A DNA stretch of 64,000 nucleotides from Streptomyces sp. RerS4 (GCF_023515955.1 NZ_CP097322.1:5380501-5444500), one strand, 5' to 3'. Shown: positions 9,007-17,840, counted from the stretch's first letter. Notes: generated by a model not told the origin, from the letters alone. Translations and numbers: made by a program.

Positions 9007-9810
9007 ATGACGATGGGTCGGAAGTCGGAACGGGATGCCGAGACGGGCGAATCGGAGGGCCGCGCGCTCGATCTGAGCGCGACCCAGATCGCGGGCACCT
9101 CGCTCGCCACCGTCGCCGCCGCCCTGCTCGCCTCGAAGCTCGGCGTCTACGGGACGATCCTCGGCGCGGGTGTGGTGAGCGTGGTCGCCACCGCCGGCGG
9201 GCCCGTCATCCAGCACGTCTTCCGGCGCACCGGCGACCGGTTGCGCGAGAGCGCCCGCCCCCGGGGCCGTCAGATGCCGCTGCCCGAGGCGCCCGCGCCG
9301 TCGGGGGAGTTCGGGGCGGCGACCGTGCACGGGACCCGCGTCCGGGGATGGAAGCGGACCGCCGTGGCCTCGGCGGCGGCCTTCGCCGTGGCCATCGGCG
9401 GGCTCGGGACCTACGAGGCCGTCGCCGGCACCTCGATCAGCAGCGACGGCGCCACCCTCCTGTCGGGCGGCGTCCGCAAGGCCGCCGACCACCGGCCTGC
9501 CCCGCCACGGGAGGAGCCGGACGGCTCCGGGAAGGGCGGACGGGAAGGCGGCGAGCGGGAGTCGACCCCGCGGGCCCCGCAGCCGGGCACCTCCCCGAGC
9601 CCCTCGCGCTCCCACGACGGTGGCGGCGGTCCGGCCCCCGACCCGAGTGCCCCCGACCCGAGTGCCTCCGATCCGAGTGCCCCCGACCCCGGCGCCTCGG
9701 ACCCCGGAACGCCCTCGCCGGACCCCTCGCCCCCGAAGCCGCCCACGAAGCCGACCCCGAAGCCCGACCCCGACGCGACCCCCGGCCCGGGTGGGTCGGC
9801 CGCCCCCTGA
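9007..9810 (+). CDS. Hypothetical membrane protein with Asp/Pro/Ser-rich tail
   Basis: 267 aa. A hydrophobic stretch lies at about residues 30-70 (SLATVAAALLASKLG and on) and a predicted transmembrane helix at about 120-140. The C-terminal ~90 residues are low complexity, with repeats of S-x-P-D-P ending in K-P-T-K-P. The pattern suggests a membrane anchor with an extended, possibly wall-spanning tail. No family recognised. Its stop is 7 bp from the convergent FAD oxidase gene. Confidence 0.7.
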   Translation: MTMGRKSERDAETGESEGRALDLSATQIAGTSLATVAAALLASKLGVYGTILGAGVVSVVATAGGPVIQHVFRRTGDRLRESARPRGRQMPLPEAPAPSGEFGAATVHGTRVRGWKRTAVASAAAFAVAIGGLGTYEAVAGTSISSDGATLLSGGVRKAADHRPAPPREEPDGSGKGGREGGERESTPRAPQPGTSPSPSRSHDGGGGPAPDPSAPDPSASDPSAPDPGASDPGTPSPDPSPPKPPTKPTPKPDPDATPGPGGSAAP

Positions 9811-9817
9811 CCCGGGC

Positions 9818-11155
9818 TCAGCTGCCGAGCACCCGCCGCAGGTAGTCGTTGCCGAAGACCCGGTCCGGGTCGAGCCGGTCGCGCAGCGCGGTGAACTCGC
9901 CGAAGCGCGGGTAGACCTCGGCGAGGTACTCCGCGTCCCGCGTGTGCACCTTGCCCCAGTGCGGCCGACCCCCGAGCGCGGTGAAGATCCGCTCGGCGGC
10001 GGTGAAGTAGCTCTGGTACGGGGTGCCCTTGTACATGTGCACCGCGATGTACGCCGTCTCGCGGCCCGAGGCCGTGGACAGCGTGATGTCGTCGGCCGGA
10101 GCCGTCCGCACCTCCACCGGGAAGCTGATCCGCAGGGAGGAACGGTCGACCATCGCTTTCAGTTCCCGCAGCGCCTCGACCACGCGCTCGCGCGGGAGGG
10201 CGTACTCCATCTCCACGAACCGCACCCGGCGCGGGGAGGTGAACACCTTGTACGGGATGTCCGTGTAGGTGCGCGCCGACAGCGCGCGGCTGGCCACGCG
10301 GGCGATGGAGGGGATGGTGGCCGGGACCGCGCGGCCCACCGAGTTCACGACCTGGAAGAGGCCGTTGGACAGCAGTTCGTCCTCGATCCAGCCGCTCACC
10401 GGGCCGGTCGGGGCGGCGGGGCCCTGGCTGCGGTTGTTGCGCTTGGTGTTGCAGTTGCCGGTGTGCGGGAACCAGTAGAACTCGAAGTGCTCGTTCTCCA
10501 CGACGTGCGCGTCGAACTCGTCGAGCACCCGGTCGAAGCCCATGGGTTCCTCACGGGCGGTCAGGAAGAAGAGCGGCTCCACCGCGAAGGTGAGCGAGGT
10601 GACGATGCCGAGCGCTCCGATGCCGAGCCGGGCGGCCGCGAAGAGCTCCGGATCTTCTTTCTCCGAGCAGGCCGTCAGCGTGCCGTCGGCGGTGACCAGC
10701 TCCAGGGCGCGGAGCTGGGCGGATATGGAGGCCGAGTCGCGGCCGGTGCCGTGGGTGCCGGTGCTGGTGGCACCGGAGACCGTCTGCTCCATGATGTCGC
10801 CCATGTTCGCGAGCGACAGGCCCTCGCGGGCGAGGGCCTGGTTGAGGTCCTTCAGGACCGTGCCGGCCGCCACCGTGACGGTGCCGGCGGCCCGGTCCAG
10901 GGACAGGATCCCGGCCAGCGCCTGAGGGCGTACGAGCACCCCGTCGGTGGCCGCGGCCGCCGTGAAGGAATGGCCGGTACCGACCGCCTTCACCCGCAGT
11001 CCGTCGGAGGCGGCCCGGCGGACCACCTCCTGGAGCTCCCCGACCGTGCGCGGGGCGACGACGCGCGTGGGCGTCGCGGAGACGTTCCCCGCCCAGTTAC
11101 GCCACGTGGCCGGCCCGCTCGTCCCCGCTGTCCGTGCTCTCGCTGTCCGCGCCAT
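9818..11155 (-). CDS. FAD-linked oxidase, D-arabinono-1,4-lactone oxidase family
   Basis: 445 aa. The N-terminal FAD-binding PCMH domain (residues ~20-190) has the GTGHSF segment, in which His is the usual site of covalent flavin attachment. The C-terminal ALO domain has HWGK near residue 398. Relatives are D-arabinono-1,4-lactone, L-gulonolactone and alditol oxidases, which use O2 and release H2O2. The chosen ATG makes the gene overlap the end of the upstream MFS gene by 59 bp, so the two are probably an operon; a slightly later start is possible. Substrate unknown. Confidence 0.87.
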   Translation of the reverse strand: MARTARARTAGTSGPATWRNWAGNVSATPTRVVAPRTVGELQEVVRRAASDGLRVKAVGTGHSFTAAAATDGVLVRPQALAGILSLDRAAGTVTVAAGTVLKDLNQALAREGLSLANMGDIMEQTVSGATSTGTHGTGRDSASISAQLRALELVTADGTLTACSEKEDPELFAAARLGIGALGIVTSLTFAVEPLFFLTAREEPMGFDRVLDEFDAHVVENEHFEFYWFPHTGNCNTKRNNRSQGPAAPTGPVSGWIEDELLSNGLFQVVNSVGRAVPATIPSIARVASRALSARTYTDIPYKVFTSPRRVRFVEMEYALPRERVVEALRELKAMVDRSSLRISFPVEVRTAPADDITLSTASGRETAYIAVHMYKGTPYQSYFTAAERIFTALGGRPHWGKVHTRDAEYLAEVYPRFGEFTALRDRLDPDRVFGNDYLRRVLGS

Positions 11156-12362
11156 CGCCGGCGGTCTCCTCCCCTTGCGCCGGCCTCGTCAGCCGGCGGT
11201 AACCCGCGAACGCAACCGCCGCCGCGGCCGCCCCCGCCGAGAGGGAGACGACGTACCCCCGGCTGGCGCCGGCGGCGTCGATGACCACGCCGGTCACCGA
11301 GGAGCCGAGCGCGACGCCGACCGCGAGGCCGGTGCTGATCCAGGTCATGCCCTCGGTCAGCTTCGCGCGTGGTACGTGCGCCTCGATCAGGGCCATCGTG
11401 GTGATCATCGTGGGAGCGATGGCGAGGCCCGAGACGAAGAGCGCCACGGCCAGAAACGGCAGGTTCCCGGCCAGTAGGAGGGGGATCATACTCACGGCCA
11501 TCGCGCAGATGCCCAGCACCCAACGGGGTTCGGCCTTGCCCTTGAGGTGCAGCAGACCGAAGACGATTCCGGCGATACAGGACCCGGCCGCCCAGATCGC
11601 CAGGATGAAGCTCGCCGAGGACTTGCTGCCCTGCTCCTCGGCGAAGGCCAGCGTGGACACGTCGATGGAGCCGAAGATGGCGCCGGTCGCCACGAAGGTG
11701 GCCGTCAGCACCTGGAGGCCGGGGGAGCGCAGCGCGGAGGTGCGGTCGCCGCCCTCGACGCGCGGGTGGGGGGCGGGTTCGGTGGAGCGCTGGGCGGTGA
11801 GCAGCCAGACGCCGACCATCAGGCAGACGGCCGCGATCAGCGGGCCGGCCTCGGGGAACCAGGTGGTGGACAGGCCGATGGCCAGGATCGGGCCGAAGAT
11901 GAAGCAGACCTCGTCCACCACGGACTCGAAGGAGTACGCGGTGTGCAGCTCGCGGGCGGAGTCGCGGTAGATCACCGTCCAGCGGGCGCGGACCATGGAA
12001 CCGACGCTGGGCACGCAGCCGGCGACGGCGGCGCACACGAAGAGCGTCCAGTCGGGCCAGCCGTTCGCGGCGGCCACGAGCAGGGCCGCGACCGCGGCCA
12101 CGGAGACCAGCGTGGCGGGCCGCAGGACGCGGCGCTGGCCGTACTGGTCGACCAGTCGGGACACCTGTGGGCCGATCACGGCGGCGGCGAGGGCGAGGGT
12201 GCCGGTGAGGGCGCTGGCCATCGCGTACCGGCCGGTGATCTCGGAGATCATGGTGAGGATGCCTACGCCCACCATGGAGATCGGCAGCCGGCCTATGAGG
12301 CCGGCGGCGCTGAACGCCTTCGTTCCGGGGGCAGCGAAGATCGCGCGGTAGGGACTGGGCAA
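11097..12362 (-). CDS. MFS transporter
   Basis: 421 aa with about twelve hydrophobic segments. A loop-2/3-type motif follows helix 2 (VSRLVDQYGQRRVLRPA). It begins at a TTG codon with CGGAGA just upstream; the N-terminus PSPYRAIFAAPGTKAFSA matches the usual start of this Streptomyces MFS group, so TTG is preferred. It probably exports a small molecule using proton force. The substrate is unknown, but it is transcribed with the FAD oxidase, and an iron-box-like site lies about 100 bp upstream. Confidence 0.86.
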   Translation of the reverse strand: MPSPYRAIFAAPGTKAFSAAGLIGRLPISMVGVGILTMISEITGRYAMASALTGTLALAAAVIGPQVSRLVDQYGQRRVLRPATLVSVAAVAALLVAAANGWPDWTLFVCAAVAGCVPSVGSMVRARWTVIYRDSARELHTAYSFESVVDEVCFIFGPILAIGLSTTWFPEAGPLIAAVCLMVGVWLLTAQRSTEPAPHPRVEGGDRTSALRSPGLQVLTATFVATGAIFGSIDVSTLAFAEEQGSKSSASFILAIWAAGSCIAGIVFGLLHLKGKAEPRWVLGICAMAVSMIPLLLAGNLPFLAVALFVSGLAIAPTMITTMALIEAHVPRAKLTEGMTWISTGLAVGVALGSSVTGVVIDAAGASRGYVVSLSAGAAAAAVAFAGYRRLTRPAQGEETAGDGADSESTDSGDERAGHVA

Positions 12363-12460
12363 GGGGTCTCCGTAAGGGACGTCGATGGCCCATACAGGTT
12401 ACGGCCGCCGAACGGCACTCGCACGGGGCCGGTCGCGGGCACAGGCGGCCGGGACTGAAC

Positions 12461-12477
12461 TTAGGGTCACCTTACCT
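12461..12477. promoter_or_regulatory. Candidate iron box (DmdR/IdeR-type)
   Basis: On the minus strand this 17-mer matches the actinobacterial IdeR/DmdR consensus AGGTTAGGCTAACCTAA at 13 of 17 positions. It lies between the divergent MFS and hemH genes, about 100 and 125 bp from their starts. Iron control of a ferrochelatase would make sense. The match is only moderate. Confidence 0.4.
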
Positions 12478-12602
12478 GGCGGTGCGTCGGGAGCGGCCCG
12501 GGGCGCGGGCCGGGAGCCGCCCGGGGAGCGCGCCGGGGCCGCGTCCCGGCATGCGGACCGGTCGGTTCTCCCCGGCGAACGCCGGGTGGCAGGATTCGAG
12601 AC

Positions 12603-13763
12603 ATGTCAGACCAGCTCCGTGCCCCCGAAGCGGCCGTGGCCCACGGCCTCGCCGCCCCCTACGACGCCCTCCTGCTGCTGTCCTTCGGCGGCCCCGAGGG
12701 ACCCGACGACGTGGTGCCCTTCCTGGAGAACGTCACGCGCGGGCGCGGGATCCCGCGCGAGCGGCTGAAGGAGGTCGGGCAGCACTACTTCGGCTTCGGC
12801 GGGGTCAGCCCCATCAACGGGCAGAACCGCGCACTCCTCGACGCCCTGCGCGAGGACTTCGCCGAACACGGGCTGGACCTCCCCGTCCACTGGGGCAACC
12901 GGAACTGGGCTCCCTACCTCACCGACACCCTGCGCGAGATGGTCGCCGACGGCCACCGGCGCATCGCCGTCCTCGCCACCAGTGCCTACGCCTCCTACTC
13001 GGGCTGCCGCCAGTACCGCGAGAACCTCGCCGACGCGCTGGCGACGCTGGAAGCGGAGGGAGTCGCCGAGCTGCCGCGCGTCGACAAGCTGCGCCACTAC
13101 TTCAACCACCCGGGCTTCGTGCAGCCCATGATCGACGGGGTGCTCGCCTCGCTGGCCGCACTGCCCGACGAGGTGCGCGGCGGCGCCCACCTGGTCTTCA
13201 CCACGCACTCCATCCCGACCGCCGCCGCCGACACCTCCGGCCCGGTCGAGGAGCACGGCGAGGGCGGCGCGTACGTCAAGCAGCACCTCGACGTCGCCCG
13301 GGTGATCGCCGACGCGGTGCGGGCGGAGACGGGCGTCGAGCGCCCGTGGGAGCTCGTCTACCAGTCGCGCAGCGGCGCCCCGCACATCCCGTGGCTGGAG
13401 CCCGACATCTGCGACCACCTGGAAGCGCTGCACGCCGACGGCGCGCCCGCCGCCGTGATGGTCCCCATCGGCTTCGTCTCCGACCACATGGAGGTCCTCT
13501 ACGACCTCGACACCGAGGCCACCGCGAAGGCCGCCGAACTGGGCCTGCCCATCGCCCGTTCGGCCACCGTCGGCGCGGACCCCCGCTTCGCCGGGGCCGT
13601 ACGCGACCTCCTGCTGGAGCGGGCCGCCGCCGAGCGCGGGGAGAGCGTGGAGCGGTGCGCGCTGGGCCTGCTCGGCGCGAGCCAGGACCGCTGCGCCGCG
13701 GACTGCTGCCCGACGCGGGCGCCGCGCCCGGCGGCCGCCGGGGCCGACAGTCCGTACGCGTAG
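12603..13763 (+). CDS. hemH: Ferrochelatase (actinobacterial coproporphyrin type)
   Basis: 386 aa. It has the N-terminal LLSFGGPEGPDDV, the FGGVSPINGQNRAL segment and the metal-site His in FTTHSIP (about residue 203). In Gram-positive bacteria this enzyme inserts Fe2+ into coproporphyrin III (CpfC activity) on the coproporphyrin-dependent haem pathway. Cys residues in SGCRQYRE and near the C-terminus (CAADCC) fit the [2Fe-2S] cluster ligands described for actinobacterial ferrochelatases. The start is an ATG. The next gene begins 11 bp after the stop, suggesting co-transcription. Confidence 0.94.
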   Translation: MSDQLRAPEAAVAHGLAAPYDALLLLSFGGPEGPDDVVPFLENVTRGRGIPRERLKEVGQHYFGFGGVSPINGQNRALLDALREDFAEHGLDLPVHWGNRNWAPYLTDTLREMVADGHRRIAVLATSAYASYSGCRQYRENLADALATLEAEGVAELPRVDKLRHYFNHPGFVQPMIDGVLASLAALPDEVRGGAHLVFTTHSIPTAAADTSGPVEEHGEGGAYVKQHLDVARVIADAVRAETGVERPWELVYQSRSGAPHIPWLEPDICDHLEALHADGAPAAVMVPIGFVSDHMEVLYDLDTEATAKAAELGLPIARSATVGADPRFAGAVRDLLLERAAAERGESVERCALGLLGASQDRCAADCCPTRAPRPAAAGADSPYA

Positions 13764-13774
13764 GCTGCGCGAAC

Positions 13775-14593
13775 GTGACGACCGAAGACACGCTGACCGA
13801 AGACCTGAAGGCCGAACTGCTCGACGTGGGGCTGGAGGCCGCCCGGCGGGCCGGTGAACTCCTGCGCGACGGACGGCCCGCCGACCTGTCGGTGGCCGCC
13901 ACCAAGTCGAGCGCCGTCGACGTGGTGACCGAGATGGACATCGCGGCGGAGAAGCTGATCACCGGCATCCTCGCCGCCCGCCGCCCGGACGACGGCCTGC
14001 TCGGCGAGGAGGGCGCCGACGTGCCCGGCACCAGCGGGGTCCGCTGGATCGTCGACCCGCTGGACGGCACCGTCAACTACCTCTACGGGCTGCCCAGCTG
14101 GGGCGTGTCCATCGCCGCCGAGTACCGGGGCGAGACGGTGGTCGGCGTGGTCGCGGCCCCGATGCGCGGGGAGACGTACCACGCGGTGCGCGGCGGCGGG
14201 GCCTGGTCGGGCGGGACCCGGCTGGGCTGCCGGCCGGCGGCGCCGCTGGACCAGGCGCTCCTCGGGACGGGGTTCGCGTACGTGCAGACCCGGCGGGCGC
14301 ATCAGGCCGAGGTCGTGGCGCGGATCATCCCGCTGGTCCGGGACATCCGCCGGGGCGGGTCGGCGGCGTTGGACCTGTGCGACGTCGCGGCCGGGCGCCT
14401 GGACGGCTACTACGAGCGCGGGCTCAACCCGTGGGACCTGGCGGCGGGCGAGCTGATCGCCCGTGAGGCGGGCGCCCTGACCGGAGGCCGGCCGGGACTG
14501 CCGGCCTCGGGGGACCTGACGCTGGCGGCCACCCCGGCGGTCTTCGCCTCGCTCCAGCCGCTGTTGGAGGACGCGGGCGCCTGGCACGACTGA
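13775..14593 (+). CDS. Inositol monophosphatase family phosphatase
   Basis: 272 aa. Metal-binding motifs are in family order: the GEEG glutamate, VDPLDGTVNY (about residues 91-100) and the C-terminal NPWDLAAGELI. Enzymes of this fold remove phosphate from inositol-1-phosphate, histidinol phosphate or NADP-like substrates using Mg2+. Which applies here cannot be decided. The GTG start is chosen because the family fold begins about 18 residues later; the frame is open upstream through hemH. It is followed by a strong terminator, closing a hemH operon. Confidence 0.9.
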   Translation: MTTEDTLTEDLKAELLDVGLEAARRAGELLRDGRPADLSVAATKSSAVDVVTEMDIAAEKLITGILAARRPDDGLLGEEGADVPGTSGVRWIVDPLDGTVNYLYGLPSWGVSIAAEYRGETVVGVVAAPMRGETYHAVRGGGAWSGGTRLGCRPAAPLDQALLGTGFAYVQTRRAHQAEVVARIIPLVRDIRRGGSAALDLCDVAAGRLDGYYERGLNPWDLAAGELIAREAGALTGGRPGLPASGDLTLAATPAVFASLQPLLEDAGAWHD

Positions 14594-14671
14594 GCGCGGG
14601 GCGGACCGCGGTCCGTTCGGGCGCGTACGACGGGCGCGTACGACGAGTGCCGACGACGGCGGATACGACGA

Positions 14672-14706
14672 CGGACCCCGGTCGCCGAGGAGGCGACCGG
14701 GGTCCG
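14672..14706. terminator. Perfect 15-bp hairpin terminator
   Basis: Arms at 14672-14686 and 14692-14706 are perfectly complementary with a GAGGA loop. It lies between the convergent phosphatase gene and a 55-aa ORF, so it can serve both strands. No long T-run, as usual in Streptomyces. Confidence 0.85.
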
Positions 14707-14790
14707 GGTCGTGTGCGGGCTCGGGTCGGGCGGGACCTGCGGGTCCCGCGGGGGTCGAGTGCCGGGGGTGGGTGTGCGGATGCGGCCGGA

Positions 14791-14958
14791 TCAGGCCGCG
14801 GAGACCGGTACGCCGTGTTCGGCGGCGAGGCGCTGGAGGTCCTCCAGCTCGGCCTGTTCCACGTCCGCGAGGTAGTCGTCGCCCGTCTCACGGGCCTTGC
14901 TCAGGTCCGACTGCGTGGTCTTGATGCGCTGCAGGAGACCCGCGGTAAATGCGTCCAT
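14791..14958 (-). CDS. Conserved-looking small acidic helical protein (55 aa)
   Basis: The reading frame starts MDAFTAGLLQRIKTTQSDLS and ends GVPVSAA. It is strongly charged, without Cys or membrane segments, and predicted almost wholly helical, with a coiled-coil-like spacing of Leu. Third positions are GC-rich, as in real genes here. It faces a strong terminator and sits upstream of, and divergent from, cutR. No known family recognised; it may be a small partner or stress protein. Confidence 0.72.
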   Translation of the reverse strand: MDAFTAGLLQRIKTTQSDLSKARETGDDYLADVEQAELEDLQRLAAEHGVPVSAA

Positions 14959-15115
14959 GGTGGGTGCGCCCCCTCTTCGTGGGTCGGCGTCGGGCGAGCA
15001 CGTGGCAGCCCGCCGTCAGGGAGTGGCCGGGGTGTTCTGTCGTCCTCCCCGGCACCCCGGTCCCAGAAACCTCGTGAGGCGTGGGAATCCTCACGTCCCT
15101 TCCGTTCGCCTCCCG

Positions 15116-15213
15116 TACACGTGTGCGTGGAGGGGTCCCCAGGGGGGCCGAGGGGCGTCTTACAGCCGGTTTACGGCCGAAACCGGCAGGATGGACGCGC
15201 AATACACGTGTGC
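15116..15213 (+). promoter_or_regulatory. Repeated sites upstream of cutR
   Basis: The 11-mer TACACGTGTGC occurs twice, at 15116-15126 and 15203-15213; each holds the palindrome ACACGTGT. Between them an 8-bp perfect inverted repeat GCCGGTTT (15165-15172) / AAACCGGC (15180-15187) flanks a 7-bp centre. The last copy ends 28 bp before the cutR start. These are plausible operators for CutR itself or another regulator. The whole gap from 14959 to 15241 has no gene. Confidence 0.55.
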
Positions 15214-15241
15214 CCTTTCGGGCTCGAAGGAAGGAAACGAC

Positions 15242-15895
15242 GTGCGCGTACTCGTCGTCGAGGACGAGCAGCTGCTCGCCGATGCGGTGGCCACCGGCCT
15301 GCGACGGGAGGCCATGGCCGTGGACGTCGTGTACGACGGCGCCGCCGCACTGGAGCGCGTCGGGGTGAACGACTACGACGTCGTGGTGCTCGACCGGGAC
15401 CTTCCGCTCGTGCACGGTGACGACGTCTGCCGGAAGATCGTCGAGCTGGGCATGCCCACGCGGGTGCTCATGCTGACCGCCTCCGGCGACGTCAGCGACC
15501 GCGTCGAGGGCCTGGAGCTCGGCGCGGACGACTACCTGCCCAAGCCCTTCGCCTTCACCGAGCTGACCGCCCGCGTCCGCGCGCTCGGCCGGCGTACGAC
15601 CGTCGCCCTGCCGCCGGTCCTGGAGCGGGCCGGCATCAAGCTGGACCCGAACCGGCGCGAGGTGTTCCGCGAGGGCCGCGAGGTACAGCTCGCGCCGAAG
15701 GAGTTCGCGGTGCTGGAGGTGCTCATGCGCAGCGAGGGGACCGTGGTCTCCGCCGAGCAGCTGCTGGAGAAGGCCTGGGACGAGAACACCGACCCGTTCA
15801 CCAACGTGGTCCGGGTGACCGTCATGACCCTGCGCCGCAAGCTCGGTGAGCCGCCCGTCATCGTCACCGTGCCCGGTTCCGGATACCGGATCTGA
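15242..15895 (+). CDS. cutR: Response regulator CutR (OmpR/PhoB type)
   Basis: 217 aa. The receiver domain (residues 1-115) has the acidic pocket EDE and phospho-acceptor Asp51 in VVVLDRDLP, with KPF at its end. The winged-helix output domain (about 125-217) ends in the usual GSGYRI. The GTG start follows GGAAGGAAAC. Paired with CutS 5 bp downstream. In Streptomyces CutRS is a conserved two-component system linked to protein-secretion quality control and antibiotic control. The flanking gene order (hemH, phosphatase, DUF4193, dut) matches the conserved cutRS region. Confidence 0.92.
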   Translation: MRVLVVEDEQLLADAVATGLRREAMAVDVVYDGAAALERVGVNDYDVVVLDRDLPLVHGDDVCRKIVELGMPTRVLMLTASGDVSDRVEGLELGADDYLPKPFAFTELTARVRALGRRTTVALPPVLERAGIKLDPNRREVFREGREVQLAPKEFAVLEVLMRSEGTVVSAEQLLEKAWDENTDPFTNVVRVTVMTLRRKLGEPPVIVTVPGSGYRI

Positions 15896-15900
15896 CGAGG

Positions 15901-17148
15901 ATGGCAGCGACTCCGGCGCCACCGACGGCGCCACCGAAGCCGACCTGGGACCCCGGCCCGCCCGAGGGTCCTTTCCCTTGGCTGCGGCCGACCATCCGGA
16001 TACGGCTCACCCTGCTGTACGGCGGGATGTTCCTGATCGCCGGGATCCTGCTGCTGTCGATCATCTACCTGCTGGCCGCGCAGGCCCTGCGCCAGGGCAA
16101 CGCGCTCCCGTTCCAGATCGTCGGGGGCCAGCAGGTGAAGGTCTCCAGCAGCACCTGCCCGGGTGTGGTGGGCATCGACCAGTCGTTCGACCAGTTCAAC
16201 AGCGCCATCAGCCAGTGCATCCTCGAACAGCGCCGGCACGCCCTGGACGACCTGCTCAGCCGCTCGCTGATGGCCCTGTTGGGCCTCAGCGTCATCGCGT
16301 TCGCCTTCGGGTACGCGATGGCCGGCCGGGTGCTCTCGCCGCTGGGCAAGATCACCCGTACCGCGCGCCGGGTGGTGGGATCCGACCTGACCCGGCGGAT
16401 CGAGCTGGACGGGCCGGACGACGAGCTCAAGGAGCTCGCCGACACCTTCGACGAGATGCTCGACCGCCTGGAGCGGGCCTTCTCCGCGCAGCAGCGCTTC
16501 GTGGCCAACGCCTCGCACGAGCTGCGGACCCCGCTCGCGATCAACCGGACGCTGCTGGAGGTCCACCTCTCGGACCCCGGCGCCCCGGTCGAGCTCCAGC
16601 AGCTGGGCAAGACGCTGCTGGCCACGAACGAGCGCAGCGAGCAACTCGTGGAGGGCCTGCTGTTGCTGGCCCGCAGCGAGAACCAGATCGTGGAGCGCAA
16701 GCCGGTGGATCTGGCGGAGGTGGCCTCGCGGGCCATCGAACAGGCCCGCGGGGAGGCGCTCGCCAAGGGCGTGGAGATCCGCGGCGAGCGCGCGTTGGCC
16801 GTGGTCCAGGGCAACGGCGTGCTCCTGGAACGAATCGCCCTCAACCTGGTGCAGAACGGCGTCCGGTACAACGTGCCGGAGGGCGGTTGGGTGGAGGTGA
16901 CGACCGAGGTCCAGCACGGGCAGGCGGTGCTCCTGGTGTCGAACACGGGTCCCGTGGTTCCCGCGTACGAGGTGGACAACCTCTTCGAGCCCTTCAGACG
17001 GCTGCGTACGGAGCGAACGGGCAGCGACAAGGGTGTGGGGCTGGGGCTGTCCATCGCGCGCTCCGTGGCGCGCGCACACGGCGGCCGCATCCTCGCGACG
17101 CCCCGCGAGGGCGGTGGCCTCGTGATGCGTGTCACGTTGCCCCTCTGA
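15901..17148 (+). CDS. cutS: Sensor histidine kinase CutS
   Basis: 415 aa. Transmembrane helices at about residues 35-62 and 121-143 bracket an extracytoplasmic loop of ~58 residues. A HAMP linker (to ~195), HisKA with phospho-acceptor His206 in NASHELRTPL, and HATPase_c with GVGLGLSIARSV follow. The loop holds two Cys (86 and 106), which fits published ideas that CutS senses disulfide status outside the membrane. The ATG lies 5 bp after the cutR stop, with GAGG upstream, so the pair is one operon. The kinase acts on CutR Asp51. Confidence 0.92.
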   Translation: MAATPAPPTAPPKPTWDPGPPEGPFPWLRPTIRIRLTLLYGGMFLIAGILLLSIIYLLAAQALRQGNALPFQIVGGQQVKVSSSTCPGVVGIDQSFDQFNSAISQCILEQRRHALDDLLSRSLMALLGLSVIAFAFGYAMAGRVLSPLGKITRTARRVVGSDLTRRIELDGPDDELKELADTFDEMLDRLERAFSAQQRFVANASHELRTPLAINRTLLEVHLSDPGAPVELQQLGKTLLATNERSEQLVEGLLLLARSENQIVERKPVDLAEVASRAIEQARGEALAKGVEIRGERALAVVQGNGVLLERIALNLVQNGVRYNVPEGGWVEVTTEVQHGQAVLLVSNTGPVVPAYEVDNLFEPFRRLRTERTGSDKGVGLGLSIARSVARAHGGRILATPREGGGLVMRVTLPL

Positions 17149-17534
17149 GCCACCCGCGCGGCTGTTCGCTGTGGGCGGAATGGACAGACGGGCGGAATGG
17201 TTGGTACCTGTGTGATCGATCACATTGTCGAGTGTCGGGTCATGTGCGTTCAGTGACCCCATGGCGGCCGGAAAGCCCGGGAAGTCCGGGTTTCCGGCCC
17301 CTCGAACGGCGGGAAATACAGGGGGTGGCGTTTGTGCAAGGCGGCACCCGAACCGTGTACGGTCCCGGTCGTCATCCCAGCTACGGGCTCCTTCGGGCGT
17401 GCGGCTGGGTGTCGATTGAGTAACAGACCTTGATGTGAGGCAAAATCTCCGCCTCAGGTCGGGCACAAGTCCGGCCTCTCGCGCGTTACGTGCGCTGAGA
17501 CACCGCTAAATCCCAGAGGGGGAGAGCGACAAAA
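17149..17534. other. 386-bp intergenic region with a perfect 14-bp palindrome
   Basis: No gene seen. TGTGATCGATCACA at 17211-17224 is a perfect palindrome. It looks like a CRP site but the spacing between TGTGA and TCACA is 4, not 6. The region presumably holds the promoter of the DUF4193 gene; a GGGGGAGAG ribosome site precedes that start at about 17517-17525. Confidence 0.5.
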
Positions 17535-17831
17535 ATGGCAACGGACTACGACACCCCACGCAAGACCGACGACGACGTCGACAACGACAGCATCGAAGAG
17601 CTGAAGGCGCGACGGAGCGAGAAGTCGTCCTCCAGCGTCGACGTCGACGACTTCGACGGCGCCGAGAGCCTGGAGCTGCCCGGCGCGGACCTTTCCAACG
17701 AGGAACTGGCCGTCCGGGTCCTGCCCAAGCAGGCGGACGAGTTCACCTGCATGAGCTGCTTCCTGGTGCACCACCGCAGCCAGCTGGCCCGCGAGAAGAA
17801 CGGCCAGCCGATCTGCCGCGACTGCGACTGA
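17535..17831 (+). CDS. DUF4193 zinc-ribbon protein
   Basis: 98 aa. The first ~70 residues are acidic and disordered. The C-terminus has CMSC near residue 80 and CRDC at the end, forming a CxxC...CxxC zinc-ribbon-like knuckle. It is conserved in this position next to cutRS in Streptomyces. The small size and acidic tail suggest an RNA-polymerase- or ribosome-associated factor, but that is a guess. Confidence 0.88.
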   Translation: MATDYDTPRKTDDDVDNDSIEELKARRSEKSSSSVDVDDFDGAESLELPGADLSNEELAVRVLPKQADEFTCMSCFLVHHRSQLAREKNGQPICRDCD

Positions 17832-17840
17832 GGCCCGGTC

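Noticed and set aside
17211..17224. Canonical CRP site
   Set aside because: TGTGA and TCACA are 4 bp apart instead of 6, so it does not fit the known consensus.
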